From JAGXRK01 sp963804005 (GTDB lineage: Bacteria > Bacteroidota > Ignavibacteria > Ignavibacteriales > Ignavibacteriaceae): a stretch of DNA of 64,000 nt. Below are positions 7,390 to 15,752 of this stretch, piece by piece. The stretch lies in assembly GCA_963804005.1 (NCBI GenBank), contig CAWDOP010000022.1, positions 31,821 to 95,820 on the forward strand. The letters are read 5' to 3'. The notes under the pieces were generated by a model. That model did no database searches. It was not told the DNA's origin and was given only the letters and a program-made list of their open reading frames with translations. The number at the start of each line of letters is the position of its first letter. Position 1 is the stretch's first letter. The position numbers and the translations under genes are program-made.

Positions 7390-8127
7390 ATGAAAAAGCT
7401 AATAATAATTATTGTACTTTTATTCTCAACTTCCCATGCCCAAACTGGGAAAGAGATAATTCAAAAAGCTGATGAACTAATGCGTTCAAACAGCAGCTAT
7501 TCAGAGCTTAAAATGACGATAGAAAAACCAAATTGGTCTCGCACGATAGGAATGAAAGTTTGGGCTCTTGAACCCGATTTCGCAATGATCTATATAACCG
7601 AACCAGCTCGTGACAGAGGTTCTGTAACACTTAAAAGAAAAAATGAAGTATGGAACTGGCTGCCGTCAGCACAAAGAGTTATCAAAATTCCTCCATCAAT
7701 GATGCTTCAATCATGGATGGGATCAGATTTTACAAATGATGATCTTGTTCGTCAGTCTTCTGTTGTAAATGATTATCACCATAAACTGATCGGTGAAGAA
7801 AAAATATCCGGTTATGATTGTTATAAAGTCGAAATGATTCCTAAACCCGAAGCTGGTGTTGTTTGGGGAAAGATCATTACCTGGATTTCTAAAAATTCTT
7901 ATCTGCAGATAAAAACAGATTATTATGATGAAGATGGTTTTCTTGTAAAATATTTTATCGGCAGCAAAGAGAAAAAAATGGGAGGAAGAAATATCTTAAC
8001 TTATTGGGAAATGATTCCTGAAGATAAACCCGGTAACAAAACAATTATGGAATACTCAACGATTCAGTTTAATTACAAAGTTGAGACTTCATTTTTCTCA
8101 GAACAAAATATGAAACGCGTGAGGTGA
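7390..8127 (+). CDS. LolA-like outer-membrane lipoprotein-sorting family protein (COG2834)
   Basis: 245 residues with a signal peptide (MKKLIIIIVLLFSTSHAQ). The family has the LolA/LolB half-barrel that carries lipid or lipoprotein across the periplasm. Diagnostic stretches are ERNxVWNWLPSAQRVIKI-like KRKNEVWNWLPSAQRVIKI, MMLQSWMGSDFTNDDLV and GYDCYKVEMIPKPEA. This branch is usually encoded beside MacB/FtsX-type transporters rather than acting in canonical lipoprotein sorting. Here it is the first gene of an operon with two FtsX permeases (3-nt gap), an ATPase and an outer-membrane barrel, so it likely serves as that system's periplasmic carrier. Confidence 0.85.
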   Translation: MKKLIIIIVLLFSTSHAQTGKEIIQKADELMRSNSSYSELKMTIEKPNWSRTIGMKVWALEPDFAMIYITEPARDRGSVTLKRKNEVWNWLPSAQRVIKIPPSMMLQSWMGSDFTNDDLVRQSSVVNDYHHKLIGEEKISGYDCYKVEMIPKPEAGVVWGKIITWISKNSYLQIKTDYYDEDGFLVKYFIGSKEKKMGGRNILTYWEMIPEDKPGNKTIMEYSTIQFNYKVETSFFSEQNMKRVR

Positions 8128-8130
8128 TAA

Positions 8131-9372
8131 ATGTTTACATATTTTAGTCTTGCTTGGCGTAATCTATGGAGAAACAAAAGACGAACCCTGATAGCAGCCG
8201 CATCAGTGTTCTTTGCCGTTATACTTGCTTTGCTGATGAGATCAATGCAAACTGGTTATTATGATTACATGATTGATTCTTCCGTAAGAATGTACACCGG
8301 CTATATTCAGGTTCAGGGAAAAGACTATTGGGAGAAAAGATCGCTTGAAGAAAGTATTATTCTTGCAGATGAAAAGGTTGATCAAATAAATAAGATTGAA
8401 GGAATTGAACATACTGTTAAAAGATTTGAAACTTTTTCTTTGATCTCTTATGAGAAGGTAACAAAGGTTGCTCAGATTGTAGGAATAGAACCGGAACGCG
8501 AAAATGAATTAACCTTATTGAAAGAAAAACTTGTTAAAGGTGAATATCTTACTAATGAATCCCGCGGAATTTTACTTGCTGAAGGTCTTGCAGAATTGAT
8601 GCAGGTTGGTATTGGCGATTCCGTTTTAATTTTTGGTCAAGGTCTTTATGGAATTACTGCAGCCGAGCTTGTTCCAGTTCAGGGAATTGTGAAGTTTAAT
8701 CTTCCTGCACAAAATAAATCATTTGCCTATGTATCAATTCCTTATGCGCAATGGATTTTTTCTGCACCCGATAGAATAACTTCTCTTTCAATAATGATTG
8801 ATAATCCTAAGAAGTTAAATAGCATTCATGAAGAAGTTAAATCTCTTTTTGACCAGTCCTCAAGTCAGGCAAGTGAAAATTATGCTATAATGACATGGGA
8901 AGAACTTTCTCCTGAGTTAGTTCAGTCAATTCAGATTGATAATGCGCAGGGAATAATTATGCTTGGAATTCTTTACGTTGTAATTGCATTCGGAATTTTC
9001 GGGACTATTATGATGATGACCGCCGAACGTGTGAAAGAATTTGGAATCCTTATTTCAGTAGGAATGAAAAAATGGAAACTTTATTTCGTAACAACTCTTG
9101 AAACTATTTTCATATCGTTTATAGGAGTTGCAGCTGGTGCAATCGTAAGTCTGCCCATAATAATTTATTTTGTAAATAATCCCATTCCTCTTACAGGCGA
9201 ATATGCCGAGGCAATTCTTGCCTGGGGATTTGAACCTATTCTGCCTTTTGCAATTTATCCCGGAATGTTTATTGCTCAAATGTGGACTGTCCTGGCAATT
9301 GCACTCTTTTCGGGACTATATCCAATAAACTTTATTAGAAAAATTAAACCAGTAGAAGCAATGAGAGGTTGA
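8131..9372 (+). CDS. FtsX/MacB-type ABC transporter permease, first copy
   Basis: 413 residues. One N-terminal membrane helix (LAWRNLWRNKRRTLIAAASVFFAVILALL), a periplasmic MacB-like domain (about 45-270), then three helices around 275-300, 325-350 and 380-405 with the FtsX signature (TIMMMTAERVKEFGILISVGMKKWKL; ending PINFIRKIKPVEAMRG). It is a subunit of a type VII (mechanotransmission) ABC system. It starts 3 nt after the LolA-like gene and ends 1 nt before the next permease, so translation is coupled. The partner ATPase is at 11165. Confidence 0.9.
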   Translation: MFTYFSLAWRNLWRNKRRTLIAAASVFFAVILALLMRSMQTGYYDYMIDSSVRMYTGYIQVQGKDYWEKRSLEESIILADEKVDQINKIEGIEHTVKRFETFSLISYEKVTKVAQIVGIEPERENELTLLKEKLVKGEYLTNESRGILLAEGLAELMQVGIGDSVLIFGQGLYGITAAELVPVQGIVKFNLPAQNKSFAYVSIPYAQWIFSAPDRITSLSIMIDNPKKLNSIHEEVKSLFDQSSSQASENYAIMTWEELSPELVQSIQIDNAQGIIMLGILYVVIAFGIFGTIMMMTAERVKEFGILISVGMKKWKLYFVTTLETIFISFIGVAAGAIVSLPIIIYFVNNPIPLTGEYAEAILAWGFEPILPFAIYPGMFIAQMWTVLAIALFSGLYPINFIRKIKPVEAMRG

Positions 9373-9373
9373 T

Positions 9374-10588
9374 ATGCTTTTAAGTTTAGCCTGGCGAAAT
9401 ATCTGGAGAAATAAAAGAAGAAGTCTGATAATTATTGCGGCAATTGCTGTAGGATTGTTAAGCGGGTTGTTCGCAAGTGCAGTAATGTTTGGAATGGGCG
9501 AATCATTAATAAATTCAACCATCGATCGCGATCTCGGTCATATTCAAATTCACTTACCCGGATTTGAGGATGATAAACTGTTAACTGAAATTATTCCGGA
9601 TGCACAAAATATTTCTTCTGAAATTAAGTCTAAGAAAAATGTTACCGGAGTTTCCTCAAGACTTATAATTGAAGGAATGATTTCTTCCGCAACATCATCC
9701 GGTGGAGTTAGAATTACAGGCATTCTTCCAGATGATGAAAAAACCGTTACCACAGTTCATAAGCAAATTATTGCAGGAAGTTATTTTGAAAGTGATGACC
9801 GGAATCAGATTTTGATTGGTTATAAGCTTGCGGATAATCTTGGAATAAAAGAAAGATCCAAAATTGTCTTAAGCTTTCAGGGATTAGATGGAAAAATAAT
9901 TTATGGAGCTTTCAGGGTTACAGGAATATTCCGCACTGAATCAACCATGTTTGACAGGGCAACTGTATTTATAAGGGAAGGTGATATACTTTCACTTTTA
10001 GAATCAAATCCTATTTACCATGAAATAGCCGTAAGGCTAAATTCTGTTCAGGATGTTGATTCACTTCATGCAAATCTTTACCATACTTTTGATCATTTAT
10101 CAGTTCAAAGCTGGAAAGATCTTGCACCAGAATTGAAACTTATGGATGAAATGATAGCACTTCAATTAAATATTTTTCTGGGAGTGATTCTGTTTGCGCT
10201 TCTGTTTGGAATTACGAACACAATGCTGATGTCAGTACTTGAAAGAGTAAGAGAATTCGGTGTGCTGATGGCAATAGGAATGAAAAGAAGAAGAGTATTT
10301 TTTATGATAATTATTGAGACAATTACACTTTCACTTGTTGGTGGAATTGTCGGAATGATCCTCGCATATATTACAATTGCTTATTTCGGTTATGCAGGAA
10401 TAAATCTTTCTGCTTTTACTGCAGGATTATCGGAATGGGGTTTAGGTTCAATACTTTATCCTCATCTACCAATTTATTTTTATTTATCAATCACAATTAT
10501 GATTTTAATAACAGCAGTGTTCTCGGCTGTTTATCCGGCTGTTAAAGCCATCAAACTGAAACCAGCAACAGCTATAAGAACATACTGA
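9374..10588 (+). CDS. FtsX/MacB-type ABC transporter permease, second copy
   Basis: 404 residues, same architecture as the preceding gene: LSLAWRNIWRNKRRSLIIIAAIAVGLL at the N-terminus, a periplasmic domain, and three C-terminal helices with TNTMLMSVLERVREFGVLMAIGMKRRRVFF and a final YPAVKAIKLKPATAIRTY. The two permeases probably form a heterodimer. The gene stops 9 nt before the left end of the GxxExxY element; the ATPase that should follow begins after the element. The operon is therefore split by an insertion but no reading frame is broken. Confidence 0.9.
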   Translation: MLLSLAWRNIWRNKRRSLIIIAAIAVGLLSGLFASAVMFGMGESLINSTIDRDLGHIQIHLPGFEDDKLLTEIIPDAQNISSEIKSKKNVTGVSSRLIIEGMISSATSSGGVRITGILPDDEKTVTTVHKQIIAGSYFESDDRNQILIGYKLADNLGIKERSKIVLSFQGLDGKIIYGAFRVTGIFRTESTMFDRATVFIREGDILSLLESNPIYHEIAVRLNSVQDVDSLHANLYHTFDHLSVQSWKDLAPELKLMDEMIALQLNIFLGVILFALLFGITNTMLMSVLERVREFGVLMAIGMKRRRVFFMIIIETITLSLVGGIVGMILAYITIAYFGYAGINLSAFTAGLSEWGLGSILYPHLPIYFYLSITIMILITAVFSAVYPAVKAIKLKPATAIRTY

Positions 10589-10597
10589 AAATATTTA

Positions 10598-11145
10598 AAC
10601 CACATAGGCACATAGAAACACATAGTTTCTTTATAATCCAAATATGCTATGTGGCAAAAAGAAAAGATGCATTATGACAAAGAAATATTTAAATGATTTG
10701 ACTTATCAAATTGTTGGTGCTGCGATTGAAGTTCATAAAACATTAGGACCTGGATTGCTTGAAAGCGTTTACCACAAATGCTTGAAACAAGAATTATTAT
10801 TAAGAAAATTAAAATTTGTTTCTGAACTTATAGTTCCTGTTAATTATAAAGGTTTGGAGTTAGATGCAGAACTTCGTTGTGATTTCTTGGTTGAAGATGC
10901 AATAGTTGTTGAGATTAAAGCTGTAGATGCTATTGCTCCGGTTTTTGAAGCTCAATTACTTACCTATATGAAGTTATTGCATAAGCCCAAAGGAATACTC
11001 ATAAATTTTAACTGTGCAAACCTTTTCAAAGAAGGTCAGAAAACTTATGTCAATGAATTATTTCGGGAATTACCTGAAGAATAAAGAATTTAAACAACTT
11101 AGAACACATTGGGATTTGCTATGTTCCCTATGTGTCTATGTGGTT
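10598..11145. mobile_element. 548-bp element with CACATAG terminal inverted repeats and a GxxExxY gene
   Basis: Left end AACCACATAGGCACATAG and right end CTATGTGTCTATGTGGTT are inverted repeats (17 of 18). Each end also folds on itself (left end with CTATGTGG at 10647-10654). The only gene inside is the GxxExxY protein. It lies exactly between the second permease and the ATPase of one operon. No transposase-like gene and no convincing target duplication are visible (flanks are A/T runs). Mobility is inferred from the ends, the operon interruption and the gene-less copy at 7286-7360. Confidence 0.65.
10674..11084 (+). CDS. GxxExxY family protein (PD-(D/E)XK nuclease-like)
   Basis: 136 residues from ATG at 10674; an earlier ATG at 10644 lies inside the repeat arm and is rejected. 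The name motif is G27-L-L-E30-S-V-Y33 in GPGLLESVYHKCL. The nuclease-like core follows: D70 (RCDFLV), E80-x-K82 (VVEIKAV) and Q94 (FEAQLLTYMKL), the order expected for PD-(D/E)XK enzymes, then LHKPKGILINFN and an ending that is typical of the family. The cellular role is not established. Here the gene is alone within an element bounded by CACATAG inverted repeats, unrelated to the surrounding transporter operon, which suggests the nuclease-like protein moves or maintains the repeat. Confidence 0.9.
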   Translation: MTKKYLNDLTYQIVGAAIEVHKTLGPGLLESVYHKCLKQELLLRKLKFVSELIVPVNYKGLELDAELRCDFLVEDAIVVEIKAVDAIAPVFEAQLLTYMKLLHKPKGILINFNCANLFKEGQKTYVNELFRELPEE

Positions 11146-11164
11146 AAAAAAGAAGGAGTGCCAA

Positions 11165-11872
11165 ATGTCACTAATTGAAGCTAACAAACTAACAAAAATC
11201 TACGATGGAACAGCAGTTCCGGTTAAAGCTCTAAGCGAAGTTGATCTCTCAATTGAAACCGGTGAGTTTACTGCAATAGTTGGTCCCTCTGGTTCTGGTA
11301 AAACGACTTTGCTAAACATTGTAGGCGGACTCGACGTTCCGACTTCCGGTAAAGTTATTGTTGATGACGTTGATATTTCAACTTATAAAGCTGATGAGCT
11401 TGTTAATTTCAGACTTCATCACATAGGATTTGTATTTCAGGCTTATAACCTTATTCCTGTTTTCACATCTAAAGAAAATGTTGAATTCATAATGCTTCTG
11501 CAAGGATTAAGTAAGTCGGAAAGGGAAAAACGAGCCCTAGAATTATTATCTGCAGTCGGATTAGCAGACAGAGCAAACGATAAACCGTCAGAACTTTCCG
11601 GTGGTCAACAGCAGCGAGTTGCAGTTGCTCGGGCACTTGCTTCGCGTCCTTCTTTTGTTCTTGCTGATGAACCAACTGCTAATCTTGATTCCCAAACCGC
11701 AGAATCGTTATTGGATTTGATGGAAAAACTTAACAAAGATTTTAATATGACCTTTGTTTTCTCCACACACGATCAGAGAGTAATAAATAGGGCGCATAGA
11801 GTTGTTACTTTACGCGATGGCACTGTTGAGAAAGATGAAATTAATGTTAAGGTAACGGAGAATGCAAACTAA
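11165..11872 (+). CDS. ABC transporter ATPase, LolD/MacB type
   Basis: 235 residues from ATG at 11165, preceded by AAGGAG; an upstream GTG at 11132 lies in the repeat. Walker A GPSGSGKTT (about 36-44), Q-loop VFQAYNLIPVF, signature LSGGQQQRVAVARAL, Walker B FVLADEPTANLD and switch histidine FSTHD are all intact. It powers the two FtsX-type permeases at 8131-10588 even though the GxxExxY element now separates them. Its last 11 nt overlap the start of the outer-membrane gene. Confidence 0.92.
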   Translation: MSLIEANKLTKIYDGTAVPVKALSEVDLSIETGEFTAIVGPSGSGKTTLLNIVGGLDVPTSGKVIVDDVDISTYKADELVNFRLHHIGFVFQAYNLIPVFTSKENVEFIMLLQGLSKSEREKRALELLSAVGLADRANDKPSELSGGQQQRVAVARALASRPSFVLADEPTANLDSQTAESLLDLMEKLNKDFNMTFVFSTHDQRVINRAHRVVTLRDGTVEKDEINVKVTENAN

Positions 11873-13046
11873 ATTATTATCGGTTATATTTTTTCTCTTT
11901 ACAATAAACTCTTCTGCGCAGTTATCATCAACGGATTATAACGGTTATGTAAAATATCTTTTCAGTTCGTCAAAGTATCCGGGAATTGATGACAGATTTA
12001 ATGATCATTTACTACACTCAAGATTGAACACACGCTGGTACCCGGCTCCATCACTAACAGCAGCTTTAGAATTTAGGACGCGAATATTTTATGGCGAGTC
12101 AGTAGAAAAAATTCCAAACTACATTGATTTGATAAAAGCAAAACACGATTTAGTACAACTGGATGCAGTTCTTTGGAATGAAGAAAGTTCAATCGGCTAT
12201 GTCGAAATTGACAGACTCTGGCTTGATTGGGTACAAGACGATTGGCAAATAACTGTAGGAAGACAACGCATTGCCTGGGGAACAAGCTGGGCATGGAATC
12301 CGATAGATTTATTTAATCCAAAAGCAGTTCTTGATTTTGATTATGAAGAATTGCCCGGTGCCGATGCAGTAAGAGTTCAATATTACACCGGACCAGTTAC
12401 AAAAGTTGAATTAGCCGTTAGTCCAGGTAAGAAAAAAGAAGATTTAATTGTTGCAGGATTACTTTCCCTTAATCATTGGGACTATGACTTTAATTTAATT
12501 GCCGGTTATAAAAAAGAGCGATGGGTCGTTGGCGGCGGCTGGGTAGGGGATATTCTTGATGCAGGCTTTCGCGGAGAAATTTTAGTTTCTCAAGCTCCGG
12601 ACAAACAATTCGATTCAATATTATATGAACTCTATAATTTAAAACCTCTCACACAAAATAAACCCACAGTTTCATTCGTTCTTTCGGGAGACTATACTTT
12701 TCCTAATTCATTTTACATCCATACTGAATTATTGTATAACAGTAATGGAACAGATAAGTACGCTTCATTCTATCGACTGGAAGCAGTTGAGCTTGATATG
12801 CTCACTCCTGCAAGCTGGTCAGTCTTTCAGGAATTTTCTTATCAGTTTACTCCTCTGTTAAGAGGAGGAATATTTGCGATTTACAATCCTGATGATAAAT
12901 CCTATGTAATTGTTCCATCGGCAAGTTACTCAATTGTTACAAATCTTGATTTGTATTTAACAGGATTATTATTCGGTGGCGATTCATTAACGGAATTTGG
13001 TGATTTAGGTAGTTCTTTATTCTTCAGATTAAAATATTCTTTTTAG
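11862..13046 (+). CDS. Outer-membrane beta-barrel protein of the LolA/FtsX/ABC operon
   Basis: 394 residues with a signal peptide (LLSVIFFLFTINSSAQ) and alternating-residue strands throughout, ending in an aromatic residue (FFRLKYSF*), as outer-membrane barrels do. GRQRIAWGTSWAWNPIDLFNP resembles DUF1302-type porin-like proteins. It overlaps the ATPase gene by 11 nt, so it is cotranslated with the transporter. A reasonable model is an inner-membrane FtsX complex, a LolA-like periplasmic carrier and this barrel moving a lipid or lipoprotein outward; the cargo is unknown. Confidence 0.8.
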   Translation: MQTKLLSVIFFLFTINSSAQLSSTDYNGYVKYLFSSSKYPGIDDRFNDHLLHSRLNTRWYPAPSLTAALEFRTRIFYGESVEKIPNYIDLIKAKHDLVQLDAVLWNEESSIGYVEIDRLWLDWVQDDWQITVGRQRIAWGTSWAWNPIDLFNPKAVLDFDYEELPGADAVRVQYYTGPVTKVELAVSPGKKKEDLIVAGLLSLNHWDYDFNLIAGYKKERWVVGGGWVGDILDAGFRGEILVSQAPDKQFDSILYELYNLKPLTQNKPTVSFVLSGDYTFPNSFYIHTELLYNSNGTDKYASFYRLEAVELDMLTPASWSVFQEFSYQFTPLLRGGIFAIYNPDDKSYVIVPSASYSIVTNLDLYLTGLLFGGDSLTEFGDLGSSLFFRLKYSF

Positions 13047-13188
13047 TAATTCTTGTTATGATATTAGAATTTATTTAAGTTAACACTAATAAAACAATTA
13101 CCTGTCATTTAAAATTAAATAATAAACCAGAACTATTAAATTTGATCGCTTATTAACCATCATTACTTCACAAATAAAGGAGAGCAGC

Positions 13189-13791
13189 ATGAATCTGTTT
13201 GAACGTGCAAAAAATATTTTAATTACTCCTAAAACTGAATGGGAAGTTATTAAGAACGAACAAACTTCTGTTAGTGATCTTTTCACTAAATATGTTCTTA
13301 TACTTGCTCTCATTCCTGCAGTTGCAGGATTTATAGGACAATCTCTCGTCGGTATTTCTTTAGGTCCTTTTGGTTCCTATAAAATGCCTGTTGAAAGAGG
13401 ATTGCTATACTTGGTTTTATACTATGCAATGACTGTTGGTGCTGTGTATTTAATGGCTTTCATTGTTGATGCACTGGCCCCTTCATTTGGCTCTCAAAAA
13501 AATATGTTAGCATCACTAAAAGTTGTGGCCTATTCATATACTGCTGCCTGGGTAGCCGGTATATTTCAGATTTTCCCTCTTTTAGGTTTTCTTGGAGTGA
13601 TCGGTGGACTTTATGGACTCTATCTTTTATACCTTGGACTTCAAACAGTTAAAGAAACTCCTCAGGATAAACTTGTTGGATATTTTATTGTAATTATAAT
13701 AGTCTCCATAGTTATTTACTTTGTCATTGGCATGATCGTTAATGCTATTGCTTTTGGAGGAATGATGATGGATGGATTTAAAGGCCTATAG
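13189..13791 (+). CDS. YIP1 family membrane protein
   Basis: 200 residues. It opens with NLFERAKNILITPKTEWEVIKNE, the cytosolic lead typical of bacterial YIP1 proteins, then five hydrophobic helices (about 38-60, 73-98, 110-135, 138-155, 165-190). The family is widespread but its bacterial function is unknown. An AAAGGAGAGCAGC ribosome site precedes the ATG and an intrinsic terminator follows at 13818-13858, so it is a single-gene unit. Confidence 0.85.
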   Translation: MNLFERAKNILITPKTEWEVIKNEQTSVSDLFTKYVLILALIPAVAGFIGQSLVGISLGPFGSYKMPVERGLLYLVLYYAMTVGAVYLMAFIVDALAPSFGSQKNMLASLKVVAYSYTAAWVAGIFQIFPLLGFLGVIGGLYGLYLLYLGLQTVKETPQDKLVGYFIVIIIVSIVIYFVIGMIVNAIAFGGMMMDGFKGL

Positions 13792-13817
13792 TACTAAATA
13801 ACTACAGTTAAAGAAAT

Positions 13818-13858
13818 TTGCCTGTCCTTGCTTCGAATATCGGGGACAGGCAATTTTT
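13818..13858 (+). terminator. Intrinsic terminator after the YIP1 gene
   Basis: Stem TTGCCTGTCC (13818-13827) pairs with GGACAGGCAA (13844-13853), followed by five T. Confidence 0.85.
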
Positions 13859-13938
13859 ATTGTTTCCCATCCAACCGACACTCTAGATTATTTAATATCT
13901 AGCAGATTATTAAATAAATATTGCAGAATGTTTTTTGA

Positions 13939-14055
13939 AACATAGCGATTTTATTTGACCGTCCATTTCAGGTTGGCGATAAAATTGAAATTGTATTGAA
14001 AGAATTATTAAGAAACGAAGTGATTAAGAAAGAAGATTTCTTCGAAGATTCTTGA
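13939..14055 (+). pseudogene. Possible remnant of an MscS-type channel gene
   Basis: A 38-codon frame reads ILFDRPFQVGDKIEIVLKE and ends FFEDS at a TGA. FDRPFxVGD is the hallmark of MscS mechanosensitive channels, but the rest does not continue as MscS and there is no start codon. It is either a decayed fragment or chance; I favour a fragment weakly. Confidence 0.3.
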
Positions 14056-14057
14056 AA

Positions 14058-15287
14058 TTAGATTAGATACTTGAGGGCAGATTCCAGTTTATTGATTTCT
14101 GGTTCGGCATTAATTTTCCTGAAGTATTCAAGAGCTTTATCCAGGTTTTTCTTACTCTTCTCAAGCAAGTTCATTTCCTTATAAAGCAAACCTAATTCAT
14201 GATAAGTTTCAGCTTCATTAAGCTGATTGCCTGTCTCCTGATTAAGTCTCAGGCTTGTAAGCAGTAGATTTTCAGATGCCATGAGATTACCTGATTCACG
14301 CTGAATAATACCTTTAATTTTATAAACCTCAGCAATTGTTAGCTTGTCATCAAGTTTATATGCTATTTCCATTGCTTTATCTGCAAAAGCAAGACTAAGT
14401 TTGAAATCTTTCAATTGAGAATAAACAAATGCTTTGCTTAAGTAAGCAAGTCCGCATGTTTGGAGATAACCAAGCTTTACCGAGAGAATGATACATTCGT
14501 CCAAAGAATTTAATGCAGCACTAAATTCCTTCTTTTTAGTATAAACCATACCAGTGTTGTGATGTATTTCCGATACTCTTTTTAACTCAGATATTTTTTC
14601 AAAGTTTATCAGTGCTCTTTTGAAATAAGAAATAGCGTCATCATACTTTCCTTGTATGGTATTAACTATGCCAAGGTTAACCTCAATTTTTCCGGAAAAT
14701 GAATAATTTACTTGATTATTTATGAGCGACAAGGCAGTTTCAAAATGTTCAATGGCATTGGTAAGATCACCAAGATCACCATAAATAGTACCGAGTAGAT
14801 TTTCACATTTCGCAATACCGTTATTATCATTAATGGTTAAAAATAAATTACGAGCTCTGTTAATCTCAGAAAAACTCAATTCCCAGTTCGCCTGCCTGCT
14901 AAAAATTTCTCCTTTAACTAAGTAAGCGTTAGCGACAATATCACCTAAAAGGGGATTGTCTGATGATAATGAAATTAATTTATCGCACAGGTTTATTGAG
15001 GTATTAAAGTCACCATAAGTAAGAGTTGCATTACTAAGAAGTAAAAGTAAAGCTAAAAAATTATCCTCGCTGATTCTTGTAGAAGCAAAAGTTACGAGTA
15101 AATCAATCTGCGATTTTGTTATAACTCCAGAGGGAAAGCTAATATCTAATGTTTCGTCGGATTTATTAATTGAAGAAGTGTCCGCAGTATCGCCGAAGTT
15201 AAGTTGCTTGAAAAGATCTTCTATCTGATTGGGATTAAAAAAATCATTTACAACTTCTAATAGATTTAAGTTAATATTCTTTGCCAC
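14058..15287 (-). CDS. Cytoplasmic tetratricopeptide-repeat protein
   Basis: 409 residues without signal peptide or membrane helix. From about residue 75 onward it consists of TPR helical pairs spaced 34-40 residues, for example GIAKCENLLGTIYGDLGDLTNAIEHFETAL, NLGIVNTIQGKYDDAISYFKRALI and ETYHELGLLYKEMNLLEKSKKNLDKALEYF near the end. The first 70 residues are not TPR and may be a docking segment. It resembles the TPR half of bacterial signalling proteins that lack an output domain. Partner unknown; it stands alone. Confidence 0.85.
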   Translation of the reverse strand: MAKNINLNLLEVVNDFFNPNQIEDLFKQLNFGDTADTSSINKSDETLDISFPSGVITKSQIDLLVTFASTRISEDNFLALLLLLSNATLTYGDFNTSINLCDKLISLSSDNPLLGDIVANAYLVKGEIFSRQANWELSFSEINRARNLFLTINDNNGIAKCENLLGTIYGDLGDLTNAIEHFETALSLINNQVNYSFSGKIEVNLGIVNTIQGKYDDAISYFKRALINFEKISELKRVSEIHHNTGMVYTKKKEFSAALNSLDECIILSVKLGYLQTCGLAYLSKAFVYSQLKDFKLSLAFADKAMEIAYKLDDKLTIAEVYKIKGIIQRESGNLMASENLLLTSLRLNQETGNQLNEAETYHELGLLYKEMNLLEKSKKNLDKALEYFRKINAEPEINKLESALKYLI

Positions 15288-15752
15288 TTTATGATTTAGA
15301 AACTTGTATACTTCCAGTGTTAATCAACACTTATGCCAATAATTTAAAAGCAGTATTATCAAATAGAATATTGGCTTTAATGTAAGAATTCTTACATAAT
15401 CTGAACTTAGTTTTTCGGTTGGATTATGAAAGATGTATCATTTTGATTCAAAATAGTCATTTATTTGATAAAAATTTTTATACTATCTATTATAAGTCCA
15501 AATTCTAAAAACAATTAAAAAGAATAGTTGTAAACAAAACTTACATTTTTATAGCTATTAAAGTTTGCTATCTGGGTAATAGGAACAAATAGATGTAAAA
15601 ATAACAAGTTGTTAAAATTTGTTACTACTATTAGATTTAAATCACTGAAACTCCTTAACCAAAATTAGCTACTATTTCTTTTCTTAATTTATCTTTTTAA
15701 GTAGCTTTGCCACCAAAGGCAATCATTATTAACAAAAACATTATTTAATCCT
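15288..15752. other. AT-rich divergent intergenic region
   Basis: 465 bases between two divergent genes. Only A/T runs and short direct repeats are visible; it must hold both promoters but I cannot place them reliably. No remnant ORF or RNA gene seen. Confidence 0.5.

Noticed and set aside
10644..10673. Earlier ATG of the GxxExxY gene
   Set aside because: It lies within the right arm of the left-end hairpin; the family normally starts near the LNDLTYQIVGAAIEVHK segment, so ATG 10674 is used.
7286..11145. CRISPR array from the repeated CACATAG units
   Set aside because: Units are 7-8 bp, tandem with almost no spacers and arranged as palindromes; there is no regular repeat-spacer pattern and no cas gene.
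11487..11675. Minus-strand frame opposite the ABC ATPase
   Set aside because: Lies wholly inside a strongly conserved gene and has no ribosome site or recognisable sequence.
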